64,000 bases of DNA from Lepiota brunneoincarnata (taxonomy: Eukaryota > Basidiomycota > Agaricomycetes > Agaricales > Agaricaceae): assembly GCA_023014365.1 (NCBI GenBank), contig JAEBUN010000008.1, positions 1,054,001 through 1,118,000 on the forward strand. The letters are read 5' to 3'. Of this stretch, positions 34,393 through 47,250 are shown piece after piece. Every line of letters begins with the position of its first letter. Position 1 is the stretch's first letter. Position numbers and translations under genes: made by a program. The notes under the pieces are model-generated. The model saw only the letters and a program-made list of their open reading frames with translations. It was not told the origin of the DNA and ran no database searches.

Positions 34393-35687
34393 TGTTCCTG
34401 TATCTTCTTCTCCCTTTTCCTTGTGATGCAAGGCCTGCTTTGCCATTCTTAATGACGAGACTAATTCGACGAAATGCATTACACATATCCATACATGCAA
34501 CATACACACCTGCTTCTTCCAACCTCTGCCGTTCATGGCTGCACCCACTATGTTTACGCGCTTTTTCTGGGCTATCATTCTCTACTAGTCCTGCGCTCAT
34601 TGTGCTGATACGTTGGAGCGGGATTATTGCTTACTTGGCGCTTCCGTTGCATTGCATCATTGCTTTCGTGTGTTAGTCATAGAGACGACTCGTCATTTTA
34701 TCGGCAGGGATTGCCCGAGCAAACCGAGGGGCTTCCAGAAAGTGAAACCGGAATCAGAGTCGTGAGTGTCGCGAAGAGCGAACCGGAGATATCACAGATT
34801 AGTGAAAAACGCCCCTTGATAGAATCGATGTAGAAATGCTTGCCACCGTCACTCGTATCACCTACTGTATATTTTGAATAAGGATAAATCAGCTGTGTCG
34901 TGCAATCGCCTCGGCATGAGTCCGGGGACTATTTGAGCTAATGTGTCTGAGCGGTTCCGAGGACAGGCACAAACCGGCGTCTGACGGCTAAAAACCAATG
35001 TCCAAGCATGCATGGACAATGATACTGCGTACCGTGGCCACGATCAGGGGAATATATGCCTCTGTGCAAAGAATATCTGCTCGACTTCACCGGTTGTGCA
35101 TGTACTTAAACCCCATCAGCAACCATATTTCTCATACTTAACAAAGGTATCATAGAACACTTCCACCAATCACTAACTCTTCACAGAATTGGGGAACTCA
35201 AATAAGTTTGCCCCTTTCAGTGCGCACCATTCCCTCTTAATTCGTACGTGTATCAAGAAACGTCATCGAAACGCCTGAAAATATAATAACCGGTATCGAG
35301 GCCACGCGATGGCGTGCGGCAGGGTCGTGAGCGTTCCGTGGTCTTGGAACGCGCTTGCGTGGGCACGACGGGGTTCCATTCTTCCAACATCAGCACATTG
35401 ACGGACCCGTTACAAAAGTCTCCCCCAATTCCCCTGGCTACATAGTTCTACCACTCCAACAAGGAATGACGTTTGGACCTAGGGCTAACATGACTTGGTC
35501 AGAATCGGCAGGAAAAGCCAGAAATTGACATTTATCATCTCACCACAGCCAACCCTTGTCAGCGCTCGCTCATACCCGAGCCCAACAATGACTATGAGGT
35601 TTAGTGCAGTCACCGCCCCTTGGCAACCTGGGGCACCTTACCTTGCGTCCTACCCTCATAGCGCACCCGCGTGGACAACACAATCCG
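34393..35687. other. intergenic region
   Basis: About 1.3 kb between eIF2A and the membrane-protein gene. Short ORFs here show no recognisable motif. Confidence 0.4.
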
Positions 35688-37019
35688 ATGGAAAATGGTC
35701 GTACCCTCATAGCCCGCGACGATCCCAAATTCACCTATTCCCCTAGGCTTGCCGCATACTTGGTGAGTGATACGTGTTATTCGAGAAGAAGACGTGTCTC
35801 GAGCTGCACTCTACTCCCAGTTTGAAGTATTTCTTTATGGTACGAGACTTCACGGTTCCTCCTTGGCTCAAACGCTTCTACTAACCCTATTTTCAGGGAT
35901 GTATCTGGTCCTGTTCATCATATGCGTGCTACTCCTCCTCAAAAACAAACCAGAATCGAAACGGCCCCTCTTTGCATCAGCAACGATCATGTTCGCAATT
36001 TCAACGGCCAGCGCTGGCATGGGTGTTTATGCCTTATTCTGCTCGATGGCGGGAAAAAAGACCCCACTTTCGATTACACACTCCAGGTTCCTATTCTATG
36101 CCATTAACAAGTATGTCTTGCACATTACGAAAGTGCCTTTGACTAACGAATGAGGCAGTATAATCGCGGATACGCTGATGGTGAAACAACACCTTTATTT
36201 CTCCGGTTCCTCACAGACCTGAGGTTTATAGATATATCGGTGCTTTACGGTTTGGTCCCATGACAAACTCGTTATCGCCCTCCCTGTTTTCCTTTTGATT
36301 TCATCCAGTGGTCAGCCATGCCCTCCAGTCCAACATTTTCCATCTCATCTAGCCGGAAATCCAGTGTGTGGGCTCATCTTTGCAGGTGCACCACAGACGA
36401 ATCAAGTACTGCGTAGTAAGATATTTATCTATCTGTGGATGACACTTTCCCTTAATATTCTTGTGACACTCCTCACTGGTGAATTGTCGTGATTTTTACT
36501 CATGACTGACTCGTTCTAACGACACGGCACAGCTGTCCGTCTCTGGTGGATGGCCCACAAAGTGAGCAAAATCCTGGGTCCAGGTTTGGCTCGAAAATAT
36601 TACTCCGCTATTGCAATCATGTACGCCCACCCCGCCATTCCATTTTTCTTCATCATATGACTCCTTCCCATCTATAGAGTTGAGTCAGGGGCCATCTACT
36701 CTTTGTATGTCCTGCTGGACCAAGTCATCGGATCGGTACGCAAGATGATTACTCATTTTATTCCCATCAACAATATCCTTGCTAGGTCGTCCTAGATGCT
36801 GGATTGGCGCAAATCGTGGTACAGACTGTTCAATCCCATTCTTATACAGCTCATAGTGGCTGACGTTTGGTCAAGGGAATGGTTCCGACTCTCATTATCG
36901 TTCAAGTCGGGATGAGACGCCATACTCAAGATATGGAAACTACTGTGTCACTCGCTCGCAGGGAAACTGCATGTCCTTCCATGTTACAGCATGTTCAATC
37001 ATGTGGATCAGAGGTTTAG
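35688..37019 (+). CDS. multi-pass membrane protein of a fungal-specific family
   Basis: Ten exons join in frame: 35688-35762, 35821-35839, 35897-36110, 36159-36180, 36232-36307, 36353-36478, 36533-36620, 36678-36735, 36786-36818, 36876-37019 (TAG). The product reads FLYGMYLVLFIICVLLLLKN, TIMFAISTASAGMGVYALF, NIIADTLMIYRCFTVW, KLVIALPVFLLISS, IFIYLWMTLSLNILVTLLTA, RLWWM, AIAIIVESGAIYSLYVLLDQ, GLAQIVGMVPTLIIVQVGM: about six to seven membrane helices. This layout (NxIADxLxIYRxxxVW, ESGxIYS, GxVPTLIIVxVG) is common in mushroom genomes; members are described only as integral membrane proteins. The start could instead be 35604. Function unknown; the topology suggests a plasma-membrane sensor or receptor-like role, which is inference. 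Confidence 0.75.
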
Positions 37020-38004
37020 AAACCTCGCATTCCGATGCGTTGTTGCTCCTGCCACAACCACACCAATACCACTGCAAACACCACCAGTGCACCACATTGC
37101 CTTATTGCCATGTATTCTCAGCCAGGAACCCAGGCACCATATACGATATCCTGGTGTGGACGGACGATAGCACGTTCCACGACCTGGCACCTCAGAATAT
37201 TATTCCATGTACTGTACCATCTGTTCCGTCAACCAATCCTGTATTTATGTTGACTGCACTGGAGCAAGAATGAAACATCTTCATGTAAGGCTGCTACGAG
37301 TTCTCGGGGGTAAAAGACTGTCTTTCGTGTACCTACGTGGCACGTATTTTATAGACTCGAATGTCCGAATTTCTACGAGTCTCGGAACTAAAAGGAAGGT
37401 AGGATATGTAAAATAAGAGAACGAGGCTGAGATAATGAGTGAATTTCTACGTAACTAGAGATAAATTATGACGTCCTCACGTAGCCGAGAGGACGTCCCT
37501 ACATTCACCACTCCCAGGTTGCATGGTGCTGTTACCACACAAACGGAGGTCTTCTGAAGGAACTAATGTGACGATCTGGTCTGTTCTCTCGAGTAAAGCG
37601 CGCGAAGTCATTTTCGGATTCAACATATAATGCGCGGGAGAAATGCTTGCGGAGCGAAATGGAAGAGCTTACAAAATGGCAGAAAAATGAAGCGCAGGGT
37701 GGTGGGAATTGCGAAGATCCCATGGAGAATAGGACCCATCTCGAACACAATAAGCTCATTCCCAGTCGGGGAATCAGAGGACCTGCGCCCCTTGTTTTTT
37801 TTCTTGCTTCTTCCCCTGATTTATCAAGTCCATCAGGAACGGCTAAGTTAGGCGATGGCCGAGGTTTGTGTGGAAATTTGGGACGGCGTCGGATCTAGTC
37901 ATCCTCAACCCGCCATCATCGACGGCGAACTGGCGAAGGGACGGAACCGAAAGAGCCAACGTATTATATTATTCATCGTTTAGAGAGCACTATTTATTAA
38001 CCAT
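37020..38004. other. intergenic region between convergent genes
   Basis: About 985 bp between the plus-strand membrane-protein gene and the 3' end of the minus-strand transporter. Only short ORFs without known motifs. Confidence 0.4.
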
Positions 38005-40214
38005 TTAGTTTATATTCGACTTTTGCTCATTCTCAGAGGCGTATCCCCTCTCGGGCCCCATCTCAACAGAACCCCGTGATGAGGTCCTCTCCTGAAATTT
38101 GTTCTCCATTCGAACAGCTCTGCAGCGTGGACCGAATGTAAATTCGACATAAAATAAAGGCAAAGAGGCAAGAGCGAAACCAGCAATGAGGACATATGCC
38201 CACCCAACGCCGAGAGCATTGATGATGGGCTGGATAACAGACACGATTATAGCAGAGAATATGCTTCGGATCAAGTGATTCTATATAGAGGGGGGGCTCA
38301 ATAATAAGAAATCCAGTAGGTCCCCCTGAGTGACTTACGCAGGAGGTTACGGCGGAACCTTGACCTGGGACTAGGTCGATCATCAAGGTACCCGTTCCAT
38401 TAACTATGGCCATACACATGTAACCCACTGAAGGAATTGTTGAGTCGGAAGAACGGGATCTATAAAAAAGCGGGTGGGACGTACTGATCACATGAAGGAT
38501 GAGGGGGACAGCAAGGTGAACCCGATTATGGAGACACCAGCCGTACCCAGCAGAGCACCCCGCGAGAATAATAATCATGACCGGGAGGTGACTGAGTCTA
38601 GCCTACAATTAACAAAAATGTTGGCAAGGCATATGGTGGCGGATGAGGTTGGACGTACCCGTTCAAGAGGGAACTCAGGGAGCTGATCAATAAAATCCTT
38701 CTCCTTTCCACCCTGAACTTCTTTCTCCAATTCTCCAGCCCCGAGTAACCGCCTTCTGAAATGCTCCTTCTGAACTTGGTATCTATGATCCAAGAACTTC
38801 CCATTGATGACGCTGCCAATCGTCATTCCACCTCCAATTGCGAGGAAACACAACCCAATGCGGAACTGGTCCAGGAACGGATAGGCTTCCTCAAATAACA
38901 CGGACAGAGATGTGACGACAGAAAAAAAAACAGTGATTGCCACTGCATTAAGGATGAACAACACGAATATGTCAATTTTTGTGAAGAGGGGAAAGGGGTT
39001 TTGAATTTTCCCGAGTTTGGGAACAGAAAGAGGGGCTGGGGCTGGCAAGACTGAGTCTGACGGTTTTCGCCCAATAATAGGTATAATTGGGGTATATATA
39101 AATTTGAAGCTTGAACGTTTGTGTTGCCGACTTGGTAGCGTCTCTGGAAAAAAGCTGGCAAGGTGATACATATAAATTTGTAACGGATCGCCCAGAGGAA
39201 CGAGCGCACTCACACAACGAGGATCAATAGGCATATTGATACCGAAATACACAGGAACCAAAATATGGCCCTTCAAGGACATTTGAGGCGTTTGTTGGTG
39301 GCCCGAAACATGTACTTACCTCCAACCTAGTCCCTGAGCTAGTGCTCCACCAACAACGGGACCAAGTGCAGGGTCCCTACCTAGAATCGTATTCAGCCGC
39401 AATGAATATCACTGGAACTCAGATCTGCTTACCATCGGCCCTAGTGAGAATAACCCATAAAATCCACCTCGATCGGCAGGGGTCGATATATCCGAAATCA
39501 CACCAGCACCTAGGGAACTTGTCAGAAGTGTCTCAAATACCAGGAGCCTTCCATGCATTTACTGTACCTATGGAAAGGGTGCTGGCGGCACCAGCGGCTT
39601 GCACACAACGTAAAACAAGGAGAAGCCAGTAAGCTGAGGTCGGGATGAGGGCCAGACCAATGGATGAAAGTGAGAGGAAGGTCAGACAGGTCACCGCTGT
39701 CGGTCGCCGGCCCACATAGTCCGATATCGTTCCCAAGAACATTGGTGCTACAATTGAAGGTCACTATAATCAGCCAAATATGTTCGGGCAACCTGTGTCT
39801 ATCGGAACTCACACGTTCCCTGGAGTATGATGTACACGGTCACCTATAAGCACAAAGTCAAGTAAATATACCGCCAGCATATTAGGGCATTTTTCTTACA
39901 GACAAGTTGATTAATTCTATCGGTTTATTGAATGCTCTTGCAATGGTCGGAATGGCCGGGAAGTATATATTGGTTGTAAGGGTGCTGTTGCACTGAAATA
40001 TATCACCGCTTTTAACGAGAGTTTGAAGGTAGACTCACCTGAGCATGCCAGGCAGAGCAATCAACCCAACTATGGACCATTTCTCCCTACTCGTCAGACT
40101 GCATCTCAAATCTATATGAGAATTATGAACATCATCTCGTCGTACGTCTGACTCTGGTGGTGATTCGGTCGATAGTAGAATTGAAGGGGCTCCAAGTGAC
40201 GCTTTCTCCGACAT
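38005..40214 (-). CDS. MFS transporter, DHA1-like drug exporter (copy 1)
   Basis: Minus-strand gene with start MSEKASLGAPSI at 40214-40212, first exon to 40039, then several exons separated by short introns, ending at 38005. Landmarks: LTSREKWSIVGLIALPGML; NIYFPAIPTIARAFNKPIEL; the MFS signature PMFLGTISDYVGRRPTA; WLLLVLRCVQAAGAAST; GVISDISTPADRGGFYG; GLCFLAIGGGMTIGSVING; HLPVMIIILAGCSAGYGWCL; GTLMIDLVPGQGSAVTS; and a charged C-terminal tail. This is the 12-helix proton antiport drug exporter layout. A long hydrophilic loop (about 39170-38990) lies between the halves. The frame looks intact by eye, but several splice sites are uncertain. Copy 2 lies just upstream in the same orientation. Confidence 0.75.
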
Positions 40215-41287
40215 TGGTCAACCGTTCTCACAGAGGGGAGAAACGATGTAGGGTGGATGGCAAACCCGGATATAAATGGGTTCTCTGCGAGAAAAGCCGG
40301 GTGTATTTCCGAGCTTCATTCTGGACTTGCATACCTCGTTTCCTATTCTCTTCCTGGCCCAGCATGCCAATCATCCGTCACTCGCCTCTGGGGGAGGGAA
40401 TCAGTATTACGTGCACCATTACGAAATCGAATACCAATGGGGAACAAGCGATTGTTCACTGCATTTCAGTTGTTCTAGTGAATGATGTTGGGCGTTAAAG
40501 AAGCAAGCAAGTCCGAAGTGCTTCTTACACCTCTCCCTCTCCTGCCAACCATCGTGCATAATGCATTCTCGGCTCGGCTCTGCCTGGCCTCTGGCGTTCT
40601 TTGTTGCTATCTTCAGAACACCTCTGAAGCCTCGCTGCTCTTAAATTTGAGCAAAATCAGGAGGTACCGTAACATTGCACCGAGTAAGATACGGTGCCTC
40701 GCTGCACTGTTTCCACCGGGGGCATGTGGGTTCCTCCATGTCTGCTTGACTCCAGCGGGTACAAAATTTGGAGTAGCAATTGTAGTTCATGTTGATCTAG
40801 GGGGGGATCAATTCGCTTGTCAAAGGATGTTTGATGACTCCCCAGTGAGTTGATCAATGATTGCCGGTGAGATGACACCGTGGTTCCGGGTGAGGCTAAG
40901 TATGGAGTGCCTGGAGCCTAAATGTTGGGGCTGGATAGAGCGCAATCGAACCGGCGAAAACTGATTATTCAGCTGTGAGGAACGGCTCTGGATAGGCCGC
41001 GTCACCCTTGATTTTTACGAACACCATGTCGATCATAGTATGGGCCTTTCGCAGTCAGCAGACTCGAGCGCTCACCAATTAGTTTTCATACCTTCCGGAT
41101 ACTAATAGAATTCACCGGCTATAGAACATGCGGCGGGCAGAGTTTTAGTCGTGAAGAGCTAGTGATATTATACACGCAGTAACAATACAACCAATAAGAA
41201 GTTCACGAAACACGACAGCTTACTAAAGTCTCTAGGTATTTCCAGTCACCAGTTGCCTCTCGCACCATGCATCTTCAATGGAACATA
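40215..41287. other. intergenic region between tandem MFS genes
   Basis: About 1.07 kb; it should hold the promoter of copy 1 and the terminator of copy 2. No other gene recognised. Confidence 0.4.
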
Positions 41288-43376
41288 TTATGTTGTATTG
41301 GACTTTACCTCACTCCCCGGAGACATGGAACCTCCCTCGGGCTCTGTCGTGACAGCGTCCTGTGAATGGAAATCTTCCAAGTCATTTGCCCTCATCCTAT
41401 TAGCTCTCTGTTCCGGACCAAACTTGAGCTCGAGGTAAAAGAGCGGCAAAGATGTAAGAGCAACACCAGCAATAAGGACGTATGCCCACCCGACACCGAT
41501 GGCATTGATGATGGGTTGGATAACAGAGATGATGATGGCGCTGAAAGCGCACCGGATTAAGTTGTTCTGCACAGCGAAATGTAAGTGCCAGAGGTTCCCA
41601 AAAAAAAAGAAAAAAGGGGGTGACTTACGCAGGCGGTTACGGCGGAACCTTGACCTGGGACCAGATCAATCATCAAGGTAGCTGTCCCATTCATTGTTGC
41701 CATTCCCATGTAGCCCACTTAGAGATTGTTAAATGCGAAAAAGGGTTAGATAAAAAGAGAAAGGCTTACTGATCACATGAAGAATGAGAGGAACAGCAAG
41801 GTGAACCCGATTGTGAAGGCACCAACCGTATCCAGCAGAGCATCCCGCGAGAATTATAACCATAACCGGGACAACACTGAGTCGGGCCTACAATAACCAA
41901 CGTAAGGCAAATGGTGAAAGGAGAGGAAAGAAATTGAGTGTACTCGTTCGAGAGGGAAGCCGGGAAGTTTATCAATATCCTTCTCCTCCCTACCCTGTAA
42001 CCGTTTCTCCAATTCCCCGGCCTCAAACAGCCGTCTTCTGAAGCGCTTTTTCTCAACCTGGTACCTATGATCCATGAATTTCCCATTGATGCTACTGCCC
42101 ACTGCCATTCCGCCTCCAATCGCGAGGAAACACAATCCAATACGGATTTGATCGAGGAACGGATAAGCTTCCTCAAGCAGTGCGGATAAAGATGTGACGA
42201 TGGCGAAAAAGACCAAGAACGATGTTGCGTTAATAACGAGCAATAAAAATATGTCATACATCATGAAGAGGAGAAAGGGGTTTTGGAAACTGTTGGGTTT
42301 AGGAGCGGAATTGGGGACGGCGGTCGGTAAAGACGGGTCTGAGCGATTTCGTCCAATGATGGGTATAACTGGGGTATAGATAATTTTGAGGCTCGATCTT
42401 GCGTGTTGCCGACTCGGCAATGTCTCTGGAAGGAGACTGATGGGATCTCATAAACTTGCGAATCATGTTTTTTCTGGGAAAGAAGTGAACTCACAGAACG
42501 AGGACAACAAGACAGAGGGATACTGAAATACACAAGAACCAGAATATAGCCCTTCGAGAACAGTTTTTAGAATTGTATTGATATTCCGGGAGCATAAACT
42601 CACCTCCAGCCCAGTCCCTGTGTTAGGGCACCGCCAACAACAGGTCCAAGTGCAGGTCCTACCTAGAATTGTGTTAAACTACTTAAGTATAGCGCGGGCC
42701 TGGATCTGCCCACCATTGGTCCCAGTGAGAAAAACCCGTAAAATCCACCTCGTTCGGCGGGGGTCGATATATCCGAGATCACACCAGCTCCTGAATGAAA
42801 CATCAGTAGCCCTTCAGTGTCGAGGACAGAACCAGTTACCTATAGCAATTGTGCTAGCAGAACCAGCGGCTTGTATGCAACGTAAAACGAGGAGAAGCCA
42901 GTAAGCTGAAGTGGGAACGAGGGCCAGACCGATGCATGAGAGCGTGAGGAGGACTAAGCAGGCAGCCGCTATTGGTCGCCGGCCCACATTGTCTGACATC
43001 GTTCCCCAGAACATTGGTGCTGTGATTACCACAATCAGGTCAATCGCTCATATATATATACTGATACTCACCGGTGCCCTGGAGGACAACATATACAGTC
43101 ACCTATATGACCAAGCTAAGTCAATATCCCATTGGAATGCCAAGGATTTCAGTTACAGTCAGATTGATCAGTTCTATAGGCTTATGAAATGCCCTTGCAA
43201 TGGTCGGGATTGCCGGAAAGTATATGTTCGCTGTAAAGGGACTGCAAGGGACTGCAGTATTAAAATAGGTGATCGGGTTCCACCAAGATGCCAAGGCTGG
43301 CTCACCTGAACATGGCAGCCAAAGCGATCAATGCGACTATAAACCACTTCTCCCTACTCGTTAGACTGTTTTTCAT
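41288..43376 (-). CDS. MFS transporter, DHA1-like drug exporter (copy 2)
   Basis: Paralogue of the gene at 38005-40214, same strand and exon layout. Landmarks: MKNSLTSREKWFIVALIAL; NIYFPAIPTIARAFHKPIEL; PMFWGTMSDNVGRRPIA; WLLLVLRCIQAAGSASTIAI; GVISDISTPAERGGFYGFF; GLCFLAIGGGMAVGSSING; FSAIIISVIQPIINAIGVGW; and an acidic tail ending EVKSNTT. The start is uncertain. The position equal to the copy 1 start reads ATGTCCGGAAAAAGC (43490 region) but shifts frame into TGA, so I use the ATG at 43376; the upstream frame is open to 43568. An N-terminal loss relative to copy 1 is therefore possible. Confidence 0.68.
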
Positions 43377-44239
43377 ATCATTCGGATCATGAACGTTGCG
43401 TCGTGGTACGTCTGACTGTGGTCGTGATTCGGTCGGGCAGCGGACTTGGGCGGCTTTCAAGCGATGCTTTTTCCGGACATGAGGCGCCGTGCTCGTAGAA
43501 GAGAGAAACGATGTCCTGTGAGGGGCAACGCCCCAAGATAAATGAATTTCTGTGAGAAATAATATCACCGGTCGGGTGTGTTTCCGGGTTTAATTTTGGA
43601 CTTGGATGCCTCATTGTATATATATACATTGTTCTGTTCCTCAAAGGTGATTTTCTTCCACGCGCCGGCACGGCGCATCGGCATCTAAGCGGTGTCGAAA
43701 TGGCCACTGTTCGACTATGCAGGGAAGTAGCAATGTAAGGTGTCTTCAAAGGATGCCGATGCCGAACAAACCCCCATCGACTTTTCTGTAGACCCCATGG
43801 CACGCAGGACCCTACCCGGTTCGAACGGCCTTTCTACACCCTCCATCTCCCTGGACTTGAGACCCCAGCCACCGTACACAGAGGGAGACCTTCTCTACCT
43901 AGATTACGACGTCCTTTTTACTACAGCCTATTGTCAATACACGTTCCAACACACTTGGAGAAGTGCCAAGGCTCGCTAGCCGGAACTCGAACAGCGACAG
44001 GAGGCACTGTAACGCCGCAACAAGTAGGATCCGATTCCCTGGTAGAGTGCTATTTTTTCTTCGAAGTGGGTTTCGGGTCATCGGGTATATCTCCGAACCC
44101 GAACGACCGATGCAACGACACAGACGGTCACTACCGGCCAGGGCTTGCTTCGGCAAGAAGGAATTGGACCAGTGATTGCAGTTTGTGTTTGCCTAGACGA
44201 CAGATTATAATTTATCTCGGTGCAGCATGGATACTTGCT
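43377..44239. other. upstream region of MFS copy 2
   Basis: A small ORF at 43740-43979 (plus) shows no known motif. The remnant of the copy 2 N-terminus lies at 43380-43500. Nothing else recognised. Confidence 0.35.
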
Positions 44240-45180
44240 GATGGCTCACTGGTCGATCACCATTTGAATAGTACTAAGGTTCCAAGGTCGAGAGGGACCC
44301 ACTGTACAACAGCTTCTTATCCTCTCGCGCCGGGGGTTGAGGGCATGCCGCAGAATGGGCGGTAAAAGAAGTTCCAGCAAAATGCCACATGACTGGTTGG
44401 TGGCGGCAACACAAGCGCTGAACGAACATCGGACGGGATTCGCTTGCAAAGACGTAGAGCACCGGGGGAAATTGGCAAGTTGAAGGGGTGCGAGGATGGT
44501 TTGGGACATATTGGCGGGACGTTGAGCAGGGGCCAAGTTGACCATCAGAGTAGATCCCTCGTTCGTTGTAGCAATGTATGTGCAACCAACTGTGGATAGT
44601 GCTGACAGAAGGAAGAGTCAGACAAAGCGGGCGGGCGGCATAGGGTGTAATATTGACTTGGTATCAGCTGTTCTCTCTTTGCAGGGACTATCCCTGTAGC
44701 CAGGAGGACATCGTTAAATCATTGGTAAGACAAATAGGGAAAAAGGAAAATGAAAATGAACCCTGCAACTTCTCAATATCCTGCAGTTCCCTGCCCTGTA
44801 ATCTCCAGAATTTCCCCAGGCACCCGCTTTTTCTCAAATCACCGATGCTATCCCCCACTCCCATTTCACCTCCTCTTGTAAGCGAACGCGACTCAATGCA
44901 GAAATGGCTGGAGAACGGGGTTCTTCAAAGAACGCAGGCGTGGATAATAACAGCCACGAAACAAAAAGAAAAAAAAAGAGTGCGGACCATGCCGCGTGCA
45001 CGACAGGTCGGAGGATGACATTGTTATTTGAGCTGCTTAGATTTTAGTGGGCGACTACGTCCAATGATGGGATGTAGAGGATTTCGGGGCTTGGGCTTTT
45101 GTATTGTCGACTTGGTAGGGTTTCTAAGAGACTGGTGCCGGGAGTGCGTGTAGACATAGATAGCCGCGGACGGAAGTACA
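44240..45180 (-). pseudogene. relic of a third MFS transporter copy
   Basis: Minus-strand fragments align in order with copies 1 and 2. RNPLHPIIGRS near 45060 corresponds to IYTPIIPIIGRK. A diverged stretch near 44800-44960 keeps the DNA pattern CATTYCACCTCC...CAATGCRGAAMTGG of the copy 1 sequence near 38825. VGCTYIATTNEGSTLMVNLA near 44590-44520 corresponds to VGYMCMAIVNGTGTLMIDLV, and NPVRCSFSAC near 44430 to the segment after it. The frames shift repeatedly and much of the N-terminal half is gone. Confidence 0.65.
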
Positions 45181-45644
45181 GCAGCTACAGAAGCGAAAAG
45201 GTTGGCTCATACCGAGGCATGTCAACCAAACCAATTACGCCTTGGATTGGTTGAAGTTCGTACCTGGGTTGGGCTTGAGCTCTGCGCCTGAACTTGACTT
45301 TGAAGCTCTGGGGGCTTGCACGTACAGAAATCGTCACACGCCAGCAGTGATAGCGTATGGGCGAGGTCATATGATGATATTATGTCGCGTTCAGTCCTCT
45401 GGCTTACATCGTTTCCTCTAGCCATCCGTCCCACACTCCTGCCCTGCTCCAGCGCCTTCCACCTTACCTTGTCCTAGTACCGGCATGACTGGCCAATTTT
45501 TGAACCAGAACAACCAGTATCTCCTGCCGGCACCATCCCCACCCACCCAACCAAATACCTTCCTCCTCTGGCGCTGCTGCTGGGGCCAGGTCCACCGCGG
45601 CACTGAACGGGACCACCCGGACACCGACCAGGACCGCCGCGGCA

Positions 45645-45800
45645 CAGGTCAAGACACGAACGTCGGAAACCGCGGCACGCGACGAGGTACGGGCCAGGGA
45701 CGACGCAGCACAGGTCAGGAAACAGACCTTGGAAGCCCCAGGACGGGCCAGGGACGCGGCACGGGTCAAGGCACGGACCTTCGAAGCCGTGGCACCGACC
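45645..45800. repeat. imperfect minisatellite, ~50-66 bp units
   Basis: Three units start CAGGTCAAGACACGAACGTC (45645), CAGGTCAGGAAACAGACCTT (45711) and CGGGTCAAGGCACGGACCTT (45762), each GC-rich with a shared GGGCCAGGGACG block. The open frames over it on both strands are probably by-products of the repeat. Confidence 0.6.
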
Positions 45801-46079
45801 ACGACAACCATAAGAGGGCCCCTGGTATTCGTGAATTTCGAGGGGGGACCTAAGGACGTGCGTTTCAAATGTGATTACCGACCAACGATACACAAGGTTC
45901 GCGTCGAGGCAGAGTCGAGTGGTTACATGTCCAATACGGTCTGCAGACGCAGGATCCCCATCATATATTAATTGTATGTCCTCCGATGTTGTTGCATATA
46001 CACTAAAATATCATGCACTACTTTTTATGGTGGCACAAACCAACTCATCCCTGCCTTTGCATCCTCCAGCTACCCTCTG

Positions 46080-46740
46080 ACGACCTCAACTTGGTCACTG
46101 AGCTTCTGATCGATTGCTGCTATCGTTAAACGGGGGTGGGGAGTGTGTTTGTCGGGGGCGTGTAAGGGCTAATTGGGCGTCGGTAATCTTTTGAGCGAGT
46201 GCTGTTGCCCTGTCCATGGTTGTCATGGTCTTGGTGTAGTCCTCTTCGACGAGGGATGCTAGGGTGCGGATATTGCGATGAATTTCCGTTAGCGCCGCCT
46301 TGAGCTTGGCTTTCTTCTATACATCTACGGTGCTGAACTCTTTTTTACAATCTTCAACGATCATAATCTGGGCATCACCGATGTCGCTGACGATCGATTT
46401 GACATAGCAATCCTTTGAGTTCTGCTCGAGGTATTGGAATTTGAGTATTCGGAGAAATTGCTGTGCGGGCGATGTGGGTACGGGCACCTGGAGCCACAGA
46501 GTCGAGCCCCGTACCGTCTGCGCAGCCAAATGAGCGATGATGAATCTATAGTGGCCGGATCCCTGTTCTTTGTTTCCTCAAAGTCTATGCCGGCTTCTTC
46601 AGGTTCGAGTTTGTCGAAATGGGTCGGGTTCTGGGCGAGTCTCCGCTTGGCATTGGCCTGGTCAAGACGTGCTTTAATGCCGCTGGATGATTTAAAGAAC
46701 CGTTCTTGTTCTTGCTGAAGTTCCAGGGGGTGGTCTACTC
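46080..46740 (-). pseudogene. Sos7-like kinetochore protein relic
   Basis: The minus strand reads FLRILKFQYLEQNSKDCYVK near 46460-46400, then KKAKLKAALTEIHRNIRTLA, SLVEEDYTKTMTTMDRATAL, AQKITDAQLALTR, and in another frame LTIAAIDQKLSDQVEVV near 46130-46080. This is the coiled-coil pattern I associate with the fungal Sos7 kinetochore family, which bridges the Mis12 complex. A stop at 46317 and at least one frameshift break it, and no further coiled coil follows. The identity rests on memory of the family only. Confidence 0.45.
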
Positions 46741-47038
46741 ATGGCGTTTTGGTGACAAGTATCAAACGCAGTGAGAACATGACTGCGACATTGACAACAT
46801 GAAGGACACGTTTGACATCTTCATCCTCGAACATCTGTTCAACTTGGGAAGGCAACATAATCCTGTTCTCGCCGCCGTCAAAGAACTTGGGATCAACGCG
46901 AGCTCTCACAGCGGCTTCGAGTTCGGGATCCGTAGGCGCTAGAGCGTTCTTGACAAAGTCCATGGTCTTTTGGACCTCGTCTTCCGTGACCTTCTTGTTG
47001 ACATCAGCGGTACCCTGGATAACTGTTTGGAATTGCAA
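46739..47038 (-). pseudogene. unidentified protein fragment upstream of the Sos7-like relic
   Basis: A 99-codon ORF (MQFQTVIQGTADVNKKVTED..., DPELEAAVRARVDPKFFDGG, LPSQVEQMFEDEDVKRVLHV) has the look of a real conserved protein, with helical, charged segments. It stops at 46739; codons just past that (QEQERFFKSSSGIKARLDQA) still look protein-like in another frame. I do not recognise the family. It may be the broken 5' part of a gene fused to, or adjacent to, the relic downstream. Confidence 0.35.
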
Positions 47039-47250
47039 ATCATGAGCACTCTGCTGGGTTCAATGATAGAACGAGTGGAACTCACTCGGACGAATGACCC
47101 TTGGACCCAAAAAAAATGGGGATGAGCTAGTAATAAATGTAGCTCTCCTATGAATACGTAGACAGGAGTGTTAATCGAAACAAGACGCATAAGCTCACAG
47201 GAGACGCGTCGGGAGCTCTGTAAGAATTCACAGGTCGTGAGCGTAAACAT

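Noticed and set aside
43819..43830. GGTTCGAAC as a tRNA TpsiC arm or Pol III B box
   Set aside because: No cloverleaf or A box can be built around it. I saw no tRNA gene in the window.
45464..45893. Overlapping ORFs of 122-139 codons on both strands
   Set aside because: Repetitive Arg/Gly/Thr and Ala/Val strings produced by the GC-rich minisatellite, with no known domain.
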